Source of the DNA: Rhodopseudomonas palustris
GTDB lineage: Bacteria; Pseudomonadota; Alphaproteobacteria; Rhizobiales; Xanthobacteraceae
Assembly: GCF_007005445.1 (NCBI RefSeq)
Contig: NZ_CP041387.1
Span: 1-64,000 of the forward strand
DNA length: 64,000 nucleotides
Direction: 5' to 3'
Numbering within the stretch: the first letter of the stretch is position 1; the number at the start of each line of letters is the position of its first letter. Of this stretch, positions 52,225-61,123 are shown piece by piece. The notes beneath the pieces are model-generated. The model saw only the letters and a list, made by a program, of their open reading frames with translations. It was not told where the DNA came from and did no database searches. The position numbers and the translations under genes were made by a program.

Positions 52225-53022
52225 TTAATCCCGTCGGAACACGACCGACGCCAGCCAGCCGGTGGCCAGCGCCATCAGGGCGGTGACCAGGCCGTAGATG
52301 ATGCCGTGCTGGCGCGCCGCGGTGGCGACGAACTGCTCGAAGCCGATCTTGGCGATCTCGAACGAGGTGTCGGTCTCGGTCAGCAGCTCGCCGGCCGCAA
52401 ACAGCTTGATCGAGATTTCGTAGCTGCCAATCGGCACCTCGGCCGGCAGCGGAATTCCAGTGCGGAACAGCGTCGGGGTGAGAAATTTCACCGCCGCCGC
52501 ATCTTCACGATACAGCTTGTTGTCCTCGCGCAACCGGACGAACGCCTGGCGGAACTGGTCGTCGGCGACGACGTCGGCATAGTCGGTGCCGATCCGCTGC
52601 GTCAGAAGGACGTGATTGATGCCGAGCTGCTGACGCCGTCGCACCTCGAGCGGCGCGATCGCGTCGATCGGCCGATTGGCGAACACCGCCAGATAGCTCG
52701 GCACCATCAGGAATTCGCGGGAGTCGGTGTTGATCCAGATCCCGAATTTGCGTTCCTTGCGCCGCGTCACCATGTTGGCGCGCGGACCGAGCACGGTGAC
52801 CACCAGGTCGTATTTGGCCTGGTCGGTGAACGCCGGATGGTCCTTCTCGATGGCGCCGAACAGCACCAGTTCGCCGCCCGAATAGTTCGGCGTCACGGTG
52901 ACGCGGGCGTTGGAGACCGACACGATCAGGCGCTCGGCCTTGGCCGGCGAGGCCGACGGCAGCAGTGCCGCCAGCAGCGCGGCAGCGGCGAGGGCACGGA
53001 GCGATGCGAACCGCCGCACCAT
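52225..53022 (-). CDS. TIGR02186 family membrane protein
   Basis: 265 residues from ATG 53022. Signal peptide (1-29), a beta-rich periplasmic domain (VSNARVTVTPNYSGGELVLFG, TRRKERKFGIWINTDSREF) and a C-terminal membrane helix (241-261). TIGR02186 proteins occur next to TauE/SafE permeases in alphaproteobacteria, as here with a 1-base-type overlap (ATGA). Function unknown; probably assists transport of a sulfur compound. Confidence 0.87.
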   Translation of the reverse strand: MVRRFASLRALAAAALLAALLPSASPAKAERLIVSVSNARVTVTPNYSGGELVLFGAIEKDHPAFTDQAKYDLVVTVLGPRANMVTRRKERKFGIWINTDSREFLMVPSYLAVFANRPIDAIAPLEVRRRQQLGINHVLLTQRIGTDYADVVADDQFRQAFVRLREDNKLYREDAAAVKFLTPTLFRTGIPLPAEVPIGSYEISIKLFAAGELLTETDTSFEIAKIGFEQFVATAARQHGIIYGLVTALMALATGWLASVVFRRD

Positions 53023-53945
53023 CACGCCGGGCCCAGTTCGCGCAGCGTGAACAGCTCGGCGGGCCGGATGCCGAGTTCGATCGCGAACCGGATGCCGACC
53101 GCCAGCACCAGCAGGCCGAGCAGCAGCCGGAGCTGTTCGCCGCGGATACGCTGGCCGGCGCGGGCGCCGAATTGCGCGCCGGCGACACCCCCGATCATCA
53201 GGATCAGCGCCAGTACGGCGTCGACGAGATGGCTGGTCGCGGCATGCAGCACGGTGGCGATCAGCATCGTCGCCAGGGTCAGCACCATCGAGGTTCCGAC
53301 CACGGTGCTGGTCGGCACCCGGAGCAGATAGATCAGCATCGGCACCAGGAGGAACCCGCCGCCGACGCCCATCACCGCGCCGATGAACCCGATCATCACC
53401 CCAATCGCGATCACCGGCAGGACCGACAGATAGATCTTGGAGCGCTTGAACCGGACCTTGAACGGCAGCGCGTACAGCCAGTTGCGGTTGCCGGAGCGGC
53501 CCGGCAGCGCCACCTCGCCGCGGCTGGTGCGGCGGATCGCGCGGATGCCTTCGGACACCATCAAGCCGCCGACTGCGGTCAGCAGCACGACGTAGGACAG
53601 CGCGATCACCAGGTCGAGCTGGCCGACCGAACGCATCAGCACGAAGAACCAGACGCCGAGCCCGGTGCCGGCGATGCCGCCGCATAGCAGGATGAAGGCG
53701 AGCAGCGGATCGATCGCACGGCGCCGCCAGTATGACAGCGCGCCGGAGAACGATGACGCCGCCATGTGGCTGGTCACCGAGGCCACCGCGACCGCGGGCG
53801 AGATGCCGATGAAGATCAGCAGCGGGGTCATCAGGAAGCCGCCGCCGACCCCGAACATCCCGGACACGAACCCGACCGCGGCGCCCATCGCCAGGACGAG
53901 CAGGACGTTGACCGGGAGATCGGCGATCGGGAGATAAAGTTGCAC
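53022..53945 (-). CDS. TauE/SafE (TSUP) family sulfite-type exporter
   Basis: 307 residues from GTG 53945. Eight or so helices in two halves, each with a Gly-rich motif: FGVGGGFLMTPLL and MGVGGGFLLVPML. The family exports sulfite, sulfoacetate or takes up related anions. First gene of an operon with the TIGR02186 protein. Confidence 0.9.
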   Translation of the reverse strand: MQLYLPIADLPVNVLLVLAMGAAVGFVSGMFGVGGGFLMTPLLIFIGISPAVAVASVTSHMAASSFSGALSYWRRRAIDPLLAFILLCGGIAGTGLGVWFFVLMRSVGQLDLVIALSYVVLLTAVGGLMVSEGIRAIRRTSRGEVALPGRSGNRNWLYALPFKVRFKRSKIYLSVLPVIAIGVMIGFIGAVMGVGGGFLLVPMLIYLLRVPTSTVVGTSMVLTLATMLIATVLHAATSHLVDAVLALILMIGGVAGAQFGARAGQRIRGEQLRLLLGLLVLAVGIRFAIELGIRPAELFTLRELGPA

Positions 53946-54180
53946 GCGCGGTTCGCTTCGGAGTTCTCGCTGTGACGACGGCATCCCCGGGCTGCCGCTT
54001 CGGCGTGGAGATGCTCCTAGTCGGTGATCTGGCGCGGATCCGGGCCGCACGCCGAACTGCGGCCCGTCCGATACGCCTCTGCATAGCCGAAATTAGTTCG
54101 CACCGGGATTCCAGATTCTGTCGCGGGCCGGATTTTTTGGCGGGCGCCGCGCGTCGCGTCCACCTGGCGGACGGGAAGGC

Positions 54181-57100
54181 TCAGCGGGCGGCGCGCTGCG
54201 CAGTCCCGCGCTTGGCGGCCGCGCCGGTTTGCCCGTCCCAGCCGCCCGCCGGAGCGGCCACCTTGACGGCGGCGTCGGGCTGCGGTTCGGCCGTGAAGGT
54301 CTGGATCGCGAGCTTGGCGGCCGCCAGTGATTGCGGGTCCAGCCGCTTGGCGACATCGTCGCGCTTGCGGCCGGCGTCCTCGTCGCCCTGGGCGGAGGCG
54401 AGGGCGAACCACTTGTACGATTCGGCGAGGTTCTGATCGACGCCGATGCCGCGGGCGTACAGGATGCCGAGGTTGAACTGGCTATCGGCGACGCCGCGCT
54501 CGGCGGCCTTGCGGAACCAGGCGGCTGCGGTCTTGTAGTTCGCGCCCTTGCTGCCGCCGTCGGCGTACAGCACGGCCAGATTGTGCATCGCCTTGGCGTT
54601 GCCGCGGTCGGCCGCGGTCGAATACAGCTTGCGCGCTGCGTCGAGATCCTTCTTCACGCCCAGCCCCTTTTCGTAAAGGGTGCCGATCCGGAAGATCGCC
54701 GGGGTTACGCCGGCATCCGCCGCTCGCTGATACCACTTGGCGGCTTCGTCGTAATTCGTCGGCACGCCCTTGCCTTCGGCGTAGCGGGTGGCGACCTCAT
54801 AGGCGGCTGCGGCGTCGCCCTTCAGCGCGGCGGTGCGCAGCGCCGGTCCGCCGATCGCCTCGGGCAGGCGTTCGGCCGACGGAATCGGGATGGTACCGAA
54901 CTTCTCCGCCGGTGCGGGCGGCTGCGCCGTCGGGATCGTGCCGGTGATGTCTTCGGCCGCAGCGGGCGCGCCCTGCGGCGTCGTCGGCGACATGTACAGC
55001 GACTGCCGCTCGACCGGCGTCGGGGAGATCATCGACGGCGGTGGTGCGACCGGCGCGACCGCCGGCGGGGCGGCAGGCTCGGTCGGATCGGATTCCTGCT
55101 CATCGACGGGCGCCGCGGGCCGCTCAGGTGCCGGCGCCGGTCGGGGCGTGCCGACGCTGGCGACGGGCGGCGCTTCGCCGCTGTCGAACAGCTTCATCGC
55201 CATCTGGAAGCTGGACAGCACGATCACCACCACGCTGGCGCCGACCAGCAGCGATTTGATCTTGGAGCCGAGCGGCGAGCCCGGCGTGCCGCCGTCCGGA
55301 TCGGGATTGTCGCCGTCGGCCTTCGGCTTGCCGGGCTTGGCCTTGGCGGCGCTTGAGCCGGCGGCCGCGGCGGCCTGTGCGGCGCGCCGCGCGGCGGCAA
55401 TGAAGCTGGTAGCGTTGGCCGGCTCGGGCTGCGCCGGACCGATTCCGCTCAGGGCGCTCTCCGAGGCGGCGATCCGCTCCGACGGCGACGCGACCCGGCT
55501 CGGCGGCTTGGTGCCGGGTTCGAGCGGATGATCCGGCGGCAGCGAGGCTTCACGCCGCGGCGGCTGCGGCGCGGCGATCACCGGCTCGATCTTGGCCGGT
55601 TGCTGCGGACCTGCGGCCGGGTCGATGATGTCGTGGAAGGCGCGCGGCCCTCGCGACTCGGCCGCCGGGGCCGGCGGCTCGGTGGCGGGTCTGGCGGAAG
55701 CGAATTCCCGCGGCGCGGCCGCGAACGGCTCTGCGGCCGGATTGGCCATCTCCGGCTGCGGCTGGGATTGCGGCTGCGGCATCGGCGCGGCCGTAGGCGC
55801 TGCGGGCGATGGCGCGACCGGCGCTGCCGAGGCGGGCGCGATCGGAGCAGCGGCCAGGAAGGACGGCTTCGCCGGCTCCGCCACCGGGACCGGCTGCGGC
55901 GCCAGCGGCGGGGTTGCCCGCGCGGCGCGCAGATCGCCCTCGATCATCGCCAGCCGGTCGACGACGTGGCCGAGGGTGTTGTGCACCGCCTCGAGCGAAT
56001 CCTGGGTGTGGCGATCGGTCTCCGACTGGCTGAAGCGCATGTCGGAAAGTTCGCGCTTGATGGTGTCGACGAAACTCGGATCGAGCGCTGGCGCGGGCCG
56101 GCGGTCGAGGTCGGTCAGCACCGCAAATTGCGACTGTTGCCGCTCGAGCATCCGCAGGATGTCGTGCAGGCCTTCTTCGACCCGGCCGAGATTGGCGCTG
56201 CCGCCGCGCTGCTCGGTCGCGGCTTCCATCCGCTCCAGCAGATGCGTGACGCGCTGTTCGAGATGCGCGAACGCCGACTGATTGTCGTTGCCGATCGGCA
56301 GATGGTCGATTCGTTCCGACAGCGCCCGCACCGCGCTTTCGAGTTGCTCGGTAGACTCGCTGGGCGCCGGGCGCTCGCGGCTTTCCAGCGCTGCGGTCAG
56401 TGCCGAGATGCGCTGCTCCAGCGCGGCGAACGAGACGCTGTGGCTGTCGGCCTGGGCCAGTTGCTCGATCTTCTCGCCGAGCGTGTGGACGTTGGCGCTG
56501 AGCTGCGCCAGCGCTTCGTTGGAGGCGACGTTGGAGACGATGCCGCGCAGCGCCCCGATGGCGTTCTCGAGCTGCTGCACGGTGCCGGGATCGTCGGCGT
56601 TGCGGACGATCATATCGACCTTGCCGCCGAGATTGCGGATCGCTTCGTCGAAACCGGCGAGCTGTTCGGCCGGCGTCAGCGAGCGCAACGCGGCGTGAAT
56701 CTCGCCGAGCGCCCGTTCGATGCCGGCAATCACTTCACGGTCGCTGCCGTTGGCGCGGCTCTCATCGAGCCGCTGTGCCAGCGACCGGATCTCGCCTTCC
56801 AGCGTCTCGATCGCCTTGCGCGGCATCGCCTCGGTGATGGTCTGACGGATCTCCGCAAGGTCGGCCCGGAACGCGGCGATCGACTGCTCGACCTTGTCGG
56901 AGCGCTGCAATGCGTCGATCTGGTTGGTGATCTTGTGGAGCTGCTGCTCGAGGCTGGTAAAGTCCGGCCCCGCGGGCGGGGGCGCCGGGGTCATCGCCGG
57001 CGCGATCGGCGGGGCGAACGACGCCGGCTGTCGCGGCACCCGGCGGATTCCGGCATCGAGCTCGCTCTGGCGTGCGGCGATCTCGGCGATCGCCTTGTCG

Positions 57101-57564
57101 AGGGCGTTCGGGTCGAGCGTCGGCGAGGTGGCGTAGACCTGTTCGGCAGCGCGTTCGACACGCTCGGTCGGCGTCTGGGGCGGCACCGCGACGGTATCGG
57201 CCGGCCGCGCCGCGGGCTTCGGCTCGGTGATCCGCGCCAAACGGGCGTCGAGCCGCGAAATCGCATCGTTGAGTTGCCGGGCGACCGGCGGCTCGCTGCG
57301 CGTCGGGGTTCGGGAGATATGGTCGATCTGGCGGGCGATGGCGTCGAGCCGCTGATGGATCTCGGCGACCTCGGTAGCGCTACGCTCGGGCATCGCCGGA
57401 CGATTCGGCACGCGCGGATGATCGGCCGTCGGCTGCGGCGCAGCTTCGCCGAGCTGACCATTGATCCAGTCGGTGAGCGACAGTCCGGCGCGCCTGGCGG
57501 CGGCCTCGGCCCTCTCGCGCACTGACGGTTCGATCTCCTCGACACTCCACGACACGCGATTCAT
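54181..57564 (-). CDS. PodJ-like polar organiser with coiled coils and Sel1 repeats
   Basis: 1127 residues from ATG 57564. Cytoplasmic part: an N-terminal MNRVSWSVEEIEP segment, then long heptad-like coiled coils to about 560 and a Pro/Ala-rich linker. One membrane helix at about 768-788 (SLLVGASVVVIVLSSFQMA). The periplasmic part ends with four Sel1 repeats (about 911-1060; AAYEVATRYAEGKGV, AIFRIGTLYEKGLGV and so on). This order matches PodJ of Caulobacter, which recruits proteins to one cell pole; a peptidoglycan-binding end is not seen. Alone in its transcript; CtrA-like site upstream. Confidence 0.85.
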   Translation of the reverse strand: MNRVSWSVEEIEPSVRERAEAAARRAGLSLTDWINGQLGEAAPQPTADHPRVPNRPAMPERSATEVAEIHQRLDAIARQIDHISRTPTRSEPPVARQLNDAISRLDARLARITEPKPAARPADTVAVPPQTPTERVERAAEQVYATSPTLDPNALDKAIAEIAARQSELDAGIRRVPRQPASFAPPIAPAMTPAPPPAGPDFTSLEQQLHKITNQIDALQRSDKVEQSIAAFRADLAEIRQTITEAMPRKAIETLEGEIRSLAQRLDESRANGSDREVIAGIERALGEIHAALRSLTPAEQLAGFDEAIRNLGGKVDMIVRNADDPGTVQQLENAIGALRGIVSNVASNEALAQLSANVHTLGEKIEQLAQADSHSVSFAALEQRISALTAALESRERPAPSESTEQLESAVRALSERIDHLPIGNDNQSAFAHLEQRVTHLLERMEAATEQRGGSANLGRVEEGLHDILRMLERQQSQFAVLTDLDRRPAPALDPSFVDTIKRELSDMRFSQSETDRHTQDSLEAVHNTLGHVVDRLAMIEGDLRAARATPPLAPQPVPVAEPAKPSFLAAAPIAPASAAPVAPSPAAPTAAPMPQPQSQPQPEMANPAAEPFAAAPREFASARPATEPPAPAAESRGPRAFHDIIDPAAGPQQPAKIEPVIAAPQPPRREASLPPDHPLEPGTKPPSRVASPSERIAASESALSGIGPAQPEPANATSFIAAARRAAQAAAAAGSSAAKAKPGKPKADGDNPDPDGGTPGSPLGSKIKSLLVGASVVVIVLSSFQMAMKLFDSGEAPPVASVGTPRPAPAPERPAAPVDEQESDPTEPAAPPAVAPVAPPPSMISPTPVERQSLYMSPTTPQGAPAAAEDITGTIPTAQPPAPAEKFGTIPIPSAERLPEAIGGPALRTAALKGDAAAAYEVATRYAEGKGVPTNYDEAAKWYQRAADAGVTPAIFRIGTLYEKGLGVKKDLDAARKLYSTAADRGNAKAMHNLAVLYADGGSKGANYKTAAAWFRKAAERGVADSQFNLGILYARGIGVDQNLAESYKWFALASAQGDEDAGRKRDDVAKRLDPQSLAAAKLAIQTFTAEPQPDAAVKVAAPAGGWDGQTGAAAKRGTAQRAAR

Positions 57565-57679
57565 GCTCTTGTCCGCACCAAGCCGGCACCCAGCCGCGCC
57601 TGCACACCTCCGCGTCAGTTCCAAGGAACATCGACACGACGCGGAAGTCTGCCTCTGGATCGACTTTTTCCCGTTAGGG

Positions 57680-57694
57680 TAAATACCGAGTTAA
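57680..57694 (-). promoter_or_regulatory. CtrA-like site
   Basis: TTAA-N7-TTTA on the minus strand (TAAA-TACCGAG-TTAA on plus), seven of eight consensus positions of TTAA-N7-TTAA, 116 bases upstream of the PodJ-like start and downstream of the TetR stop. Confidence 0.45.
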
Positions 57695-57809
57695 GGATCG
57701 GCGTGGACGGCCACGAAACTTAACGATCGGTGCAAAAAGCCCGGTTTGGCCCCGAGGCGTCGAGTGCAGCCAGAATGTCGCGAGCTGCCGCCTGTTACCA
57801 CCGGAAACG

Positions 57810-58367
57810 CTAACCACCCGCGCGGGTGAACAGGGCGCTGAGGTCGTCGATGTCGGATTCGGTGACCGCATTGAGCGCCGGGTTCATCACCGCGGTCTGG
57901 CCGATATAGGCCCAGTACAGGAACTCGGCCCGCGGCCGGGCATGCCGGCTCTCGACGCCGGATTCGATCATCAGCTTGGACAGATACTCGACCCGCCGTG
58001 CGTCGACCGCGGCGACCATCTCGGCGGCGGCCGGATCGGTGGCGGCGAGCTCGCGGATCGCGCGATCCAGGCTGCGGTCCTCGTTGAAGGCGAGCTTCAT
58101 CAGATGTGTCAGCCGTGCGGGGCCGACGATCGCGGCATCGATGTCGCGGAATACCTGCTCGGTGACACGTTCTTTCCAGAGCTGCAGGAGCTGGGTGCGG
58201 AAGTCGGTCGCGTCCTTGAAGTGCCAGTAGAAGCTACCGCGCGACACCTCCAGGCCGGCCGCGAGATCGCCGACCTTGAGCGCATTGGCGCCTTGGCGGG
58301 CGAGTGTGCGCAGCCCATGGGCGAGCCAATCCGCGCGCGTCAGCCGATCTTTGGTATCCGAATCCAT
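57810..58367 (-). CDS. TetR family transcriptional regulator
   Basis: 185 residues from ATG 58367. HTH region 12-58 (GANALKVGDLAAGLEVSRGSFYWHF), then a helical ligand domain. It is divergent from a beta-oxidation cluster; TetR proteins of this kind commonly sense acyl-CoA. An inverted repeat at 58377-58390 lies 10 bases from its start and over the -35 of the divergent promoter, suggesting control of both. Confidence 0.88.
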   Translation of the reverse strand: MDSDTKDRLTRADWLAHGLRTLARQGANALKVGDLAAGLEVSRGSFYWHFKDATDFRTQLLQLWKERVTEQVFRDIDAAIVGPARLTHLMKLAFNEDRSLDRAIRELAATDPAAAEMVAAVDARRVEYLSKLMIESGVESRHARPRAEFLYWAYIGQTAVMNPALNAVTESDIDDLSALFTRAGG

Positions 58368-58376
58368 GCCCGCACC

Positions 58377-58390
58377 ATACACGTGTGTAT
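58377..58390. promoter_or_regulatory. Candidate TetR operator
   Basis: ATACAC-GT-GTGTAT: perfect 6-base arms with a 2-base centre, between the TetR start and the divergent -35 hexamer. Confidence 0.6.
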
Positions 58391-58418
58391 TGACACGGCC
58401 AAGGCGCGCCGTTAGATG
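58390..58418 (+). promoter_or_regulatory. Sigma-70-type promoter for the beta-oxidation cluster
   Basis: Perfect -35 TTGACA (58390-58395), 17-base spacer, weak -10 TAGATG (58413-58418). The first T is shared with the operator. It leaves a leader of about 275 bases before the first gene; no convincing gene is seen in 58368-58699, though a short frame starts at 58439. Confidence 0.5.
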
Positions 58419-58699
58419 CCATTCAGAGGTGTATGGAGATGAACTGGCAGGCTGCTGCGTTGCGGCCGCCGGAAATCATCACATCGGAGGAGCGCTCGTG
58501 CACGCCATGTTGGTCCAGCGGCCGATGGTCGACCTGTCCCGAGCCGCCGCCCCGGTGCTTTGCAGAGATTTGGAGACGTGCCGGCGCCCGTGCGCGCCGC
58601 GGCGTCATCGCGCTTGATGTCGCGACCGATGATGGTCGAACATCCGCCCCGCCTTGCGTCTTCGCCGCAATTCTATCTCGCTGATCCGGAGAACTGCCG

Positions 58700-59086
58700 A
58701 TGGCCTTGAACGGGCTCGACACCTGGTATGCCTTCATGAAGTCCCACGATACGGCGGCGCTGTGGGATCTGCTGCATCCCGATGCGGTGTTCGAAAGCCC
58801 GGTGGTTCACACCCCGCAGGTCGGTCGCGACATCGTGTTCAAGTACCTCAAGGGGGCCGAAATGGTGCTGGGCGGCCCAGGCTTCACCTATGTGGGCGAA
58901 TGGCGCAGCGATAACAGCGCGGTGCTCGAGTTCGAGAACGTGATCGAAGGCATCAAGATCAACGGCGTCGACATCATCACCTTCGCCGACGACGGACGTA
59001 TTACCCACTTCAAGGTCATGGTAAGACCCCTGAAAGCGATCAACCTGCTGCATCGCTTGATGGGAGAACAGCTGGCGCAGCAATAA
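58700..59086 (+). CDS. NTF2-like/SnoaL-like protein
   Basis: 128 residues with the cone-shaped NTF2 fold pattern: helix YAFMKSHDTAALWDLLHPDAVF, then strands and VIEGIKINGVDIITFADDGRI. Such proteins often bind or isomerise small hydrophobic ligands; the role beside acyl-CoA enzymes is not known. First gene after the TetR-controlled promoter; GGAGAA ribosome site. Confidence 0.82.
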   Translation: MALNGLDTWYAFMKSHDTAALWDLLHPDAVFESPVVHTPQVGRDIVFKYLKGAEMVLGGPGFTYVGEWRSDNSAVLEFENVIEGIKINGVDIITFADDGRITHFKVMVRPLKAINLLHRLMGEQLAQQ

Positions 59087-59179
59087 GCGCGCCGGCGACT
59101 GGTCGAATTCATCTCGCCGTCGCCTGAAGTTGTTTCAGGCGGCGCACACTTCACACCTGATCCCGATCGAGAGAACCGC

Positions 59180-60970
59180 ATGACGATCTACAAGGCCCCG
59201 GTTGAAGAAGTCGGCTTCCTGCTCAACGACGTTTTTCAGTTCGACCGCTACAACAACCTGCCCGGGTTCGCCGATGCTGCGGCCGACGTGCGCGACGCGA
59301 TCATCAACGAGGCGGCGCGGCTGAGCGAGGAAGTGCTGCATCCGCTCAACGCGGTCGGCGATCACGAAGGCTGCACCCGTCACGACGACGGCAGCGTCAC
59401 CACGCCGAAGGGCTTCAAGGACGCCTACAAGCAGATCGCCGAAGGCGGCTGGATGGGCCTGTCGTCGCCGGCCGAATATGGCGGCCAGGGCCTGCCGATC
59501 ACGCTGACCCAGATGGTGCAGGAATTCCTGAACTCCGCCAACATGGCGTTTGCGATGTACCCGGGCCTGACGATGGGCGCCGCGGCGGCGCTGACGGTGC
59601 ACGGCTCGCCGGAGCAGAAGCAGACTTATCTGCCCAAGATGGTGTCCGGCGAGTGGACCGGTACCATGAACCTCACCGAGCCGCAGTGTGGCACCGATCT
59701 CGGCCTGCTACGGACCAAGGCGGTGAAGCAGGCGGACGGCAGCTACAAGATCACCGGTACCAAGATCTTCATCTCGGCCGGTGAGCACGATATGGCCGAT
59801 AACATCATTCATCTGGTGCTGGCGCGGATCGAAGGCGCACCGGCCGGAATCAAGGGCATCTCGCTGTTCGTGGTGCCGAAATTCCTGGTCAACCCCGACG
59901 GTACCGTCGGCGCCCGCAACGGCGTGATCTGCGGCTCGATCGAGCACAAGATGGGCATCCACGGCAACGCCACCTGCACCATGAACTACGACGGCGCCAC
60001 CGGCTGGCTGGTCGGCGAAGAGAACAAGGGCATGCAGGGCATGTTCGTGATGATGAACGAGGCTCGCCTCGGCGTCGCCGTGCAGGGCCTGGCGCAGTCG
60101 GAAGTCGCGTATCAGAACGCCGTCGAATACGCCCGCGAGCGGCTGCAGGGCCGGGCGCTGTCGGGACCGAAGGCGACCGACAAGCCGGCCGATCCGATCA
60201 TCGTGCATCCCGACATCCGCCGCGCGCTGCTGACGATGCGCGCCTTCAACGAGGCGGCGCGGGCGCTGGTGCTGTGGACCGCGCTGAAGAGCGACGTCGC
60301 GCATCGCTCCAGCGATGCCAAGGAGCGCCAGGTGGCCGACGATCATCTCGGCCTGATGACGCCGGTGCTGAAGGGCGTTCTGACGGACGGCGGCTTCGCC
60401 AATGCGGTTGCGGCCCAGCAGGTTTACGGCGGCCACGGCTACATCGCCGCCAACGGCGTCGAGCAGTTCGTCCGCGATGCCCGCATCGCGATGATCTACG
60501 AAGGCGCCAACGGCATTCAGGCGCTCGATCTGGTCGGCCGCAAGCTGCCGCGTGACGGCGGCCGCGCCGTGATGGCGTTCTTCGCCGAGGTCGGCGCCTT
60601 CGCCAAGGAGCACGGCGGCGACGAGGCGATGAAGCCGTTCGTTGCGCCGCTGTCGACCTCGCTCGGCCATCTGCAGAAGGCCACCACCTGGCTGATGATG
60701 AACGCGATGGCGCAGCCGGACAACGCCGGTGCCGCCGCCACCGACTACATGCACCTCTTCGGCCTCGTGGCGATGGGCTACATGTGGGCCAAGATGGCCA
60801 AGGTGGCGCAGGACAAGATCGCAGCCGAGGGCGCGACGCCCTATCTGACCAGAAAGCTGGTCACCGGCCGGTTCTTCGCCGAGCGGATGCTACCCGAGAC
60901 CGCGCTGCGGCTGACCCGGATCGAAGCCGGCTGTAACACCCTGATGGAACTGCCGGCGGAAGCGTTCTGA
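59180..60970 (+). CDS. Acyl-CoA dehydrogenase with C-terminal extension (DmdC/FadE-like)
   Basis: 596 residues, the length of the branch with an extra C-terminal domain, which includes 3-methylmercaptopropionyl-CoA dehydrogenases and fatty-acyl enzymes. FAD/acyl site: MNLTEPQCGTDLG, KITGTKIFISAGEHD, catalytic Glu near 441 in MIYEGANGIQ. First oxidation step of the beta-oxidation cluster. Start preceded by GAGAG. Confidence 0.92.
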   Translation: MTIYKAPVEEVGFLLNDVFQFDRYNNLPGFADAAADVRDAIINEAARLSEEVLHPLNAVGDHEGCTRHDDGSVTTPKGFKDAYKQIAEGGWMGLSSPAEYGGQGLPITLTQMVQEFLNSANMAFAMYPGLTMGAAAALTVHGSPEQKQTYLPKMVSGEWTGTMNLTEPQCGTDLGLLRTKAVKQADGSYKITGTKIFISAGEHDMADNIIHLVLARIEGAPAGIKGISLFVVPKFLVNPDGTVGARNGVICGSIEHKMGIHGNATCTMNYDGATGWLVGEENKGMQGMFVMMNEARLGVAVQGLAQSEVAYQNAVEYARERLQGRALSGPKATDKPADPIIVHPDIRRALLTMRAFNEAARALVLWTALKSDVAHRSSDAKERQVADDHLGLMTPVLKGVLTDGGFANAVAAQQVYGGHGYIAANGVEQFVRDARIAMIYEGANGIQALDLVGRKLPRDGGRAVMAFFAEVGAFAKEHGGDEAMKPFVAPLSTSLGHLQKATTWLMMNAMAQPDNAGAAATDYMHLFGLVAMGYMWAKMAKVAQDKIAAEGATPYLTRKLVTGRFFAERMLPETALRLTRIEAGCNTLMELPAEAF

Positions 60971-60983
60971 CATTGACACTGCC

Positions 60984-61081
60984 GTCATCCCCGCGAAGGC
61001 GGGGATCCAGTAAGCCGGGCGCCGGCGGTTTGATCGCCGGTGCCATGATGACTGGATCGCCCGGTCGAGCCGGGCGATGAC
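60984..61081. repeat. Palindromic repeat, GTCATCCCCGCGAAGGC type
   Basis: Hairpin GTCATCCCCGCG ... CGGGCGATGAC with GGATCCAG / CTGGATCG inner arms, in the space between the dehydrogenase and thiolase genes. Confidence 0.8.
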
Positions 61082-61123
61082 TCCTGCAAGAGCATCGCGT
61101 CACATTTTATCGAGGGAGGTCCC

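Noticed and set aside
55528..57525. 665-codon plus frame opposite the PodJ-like gene
   Set aside because: Arg/Gly-rich shadow without motifs.
58439..58684. Possible small gene in the beta-oxidation leader
   Set aside because: ATG with a GGAG nearby, but the translation is Pro/Arg/Ser-rich and looks random; kept only as a remark in the promoter entry.
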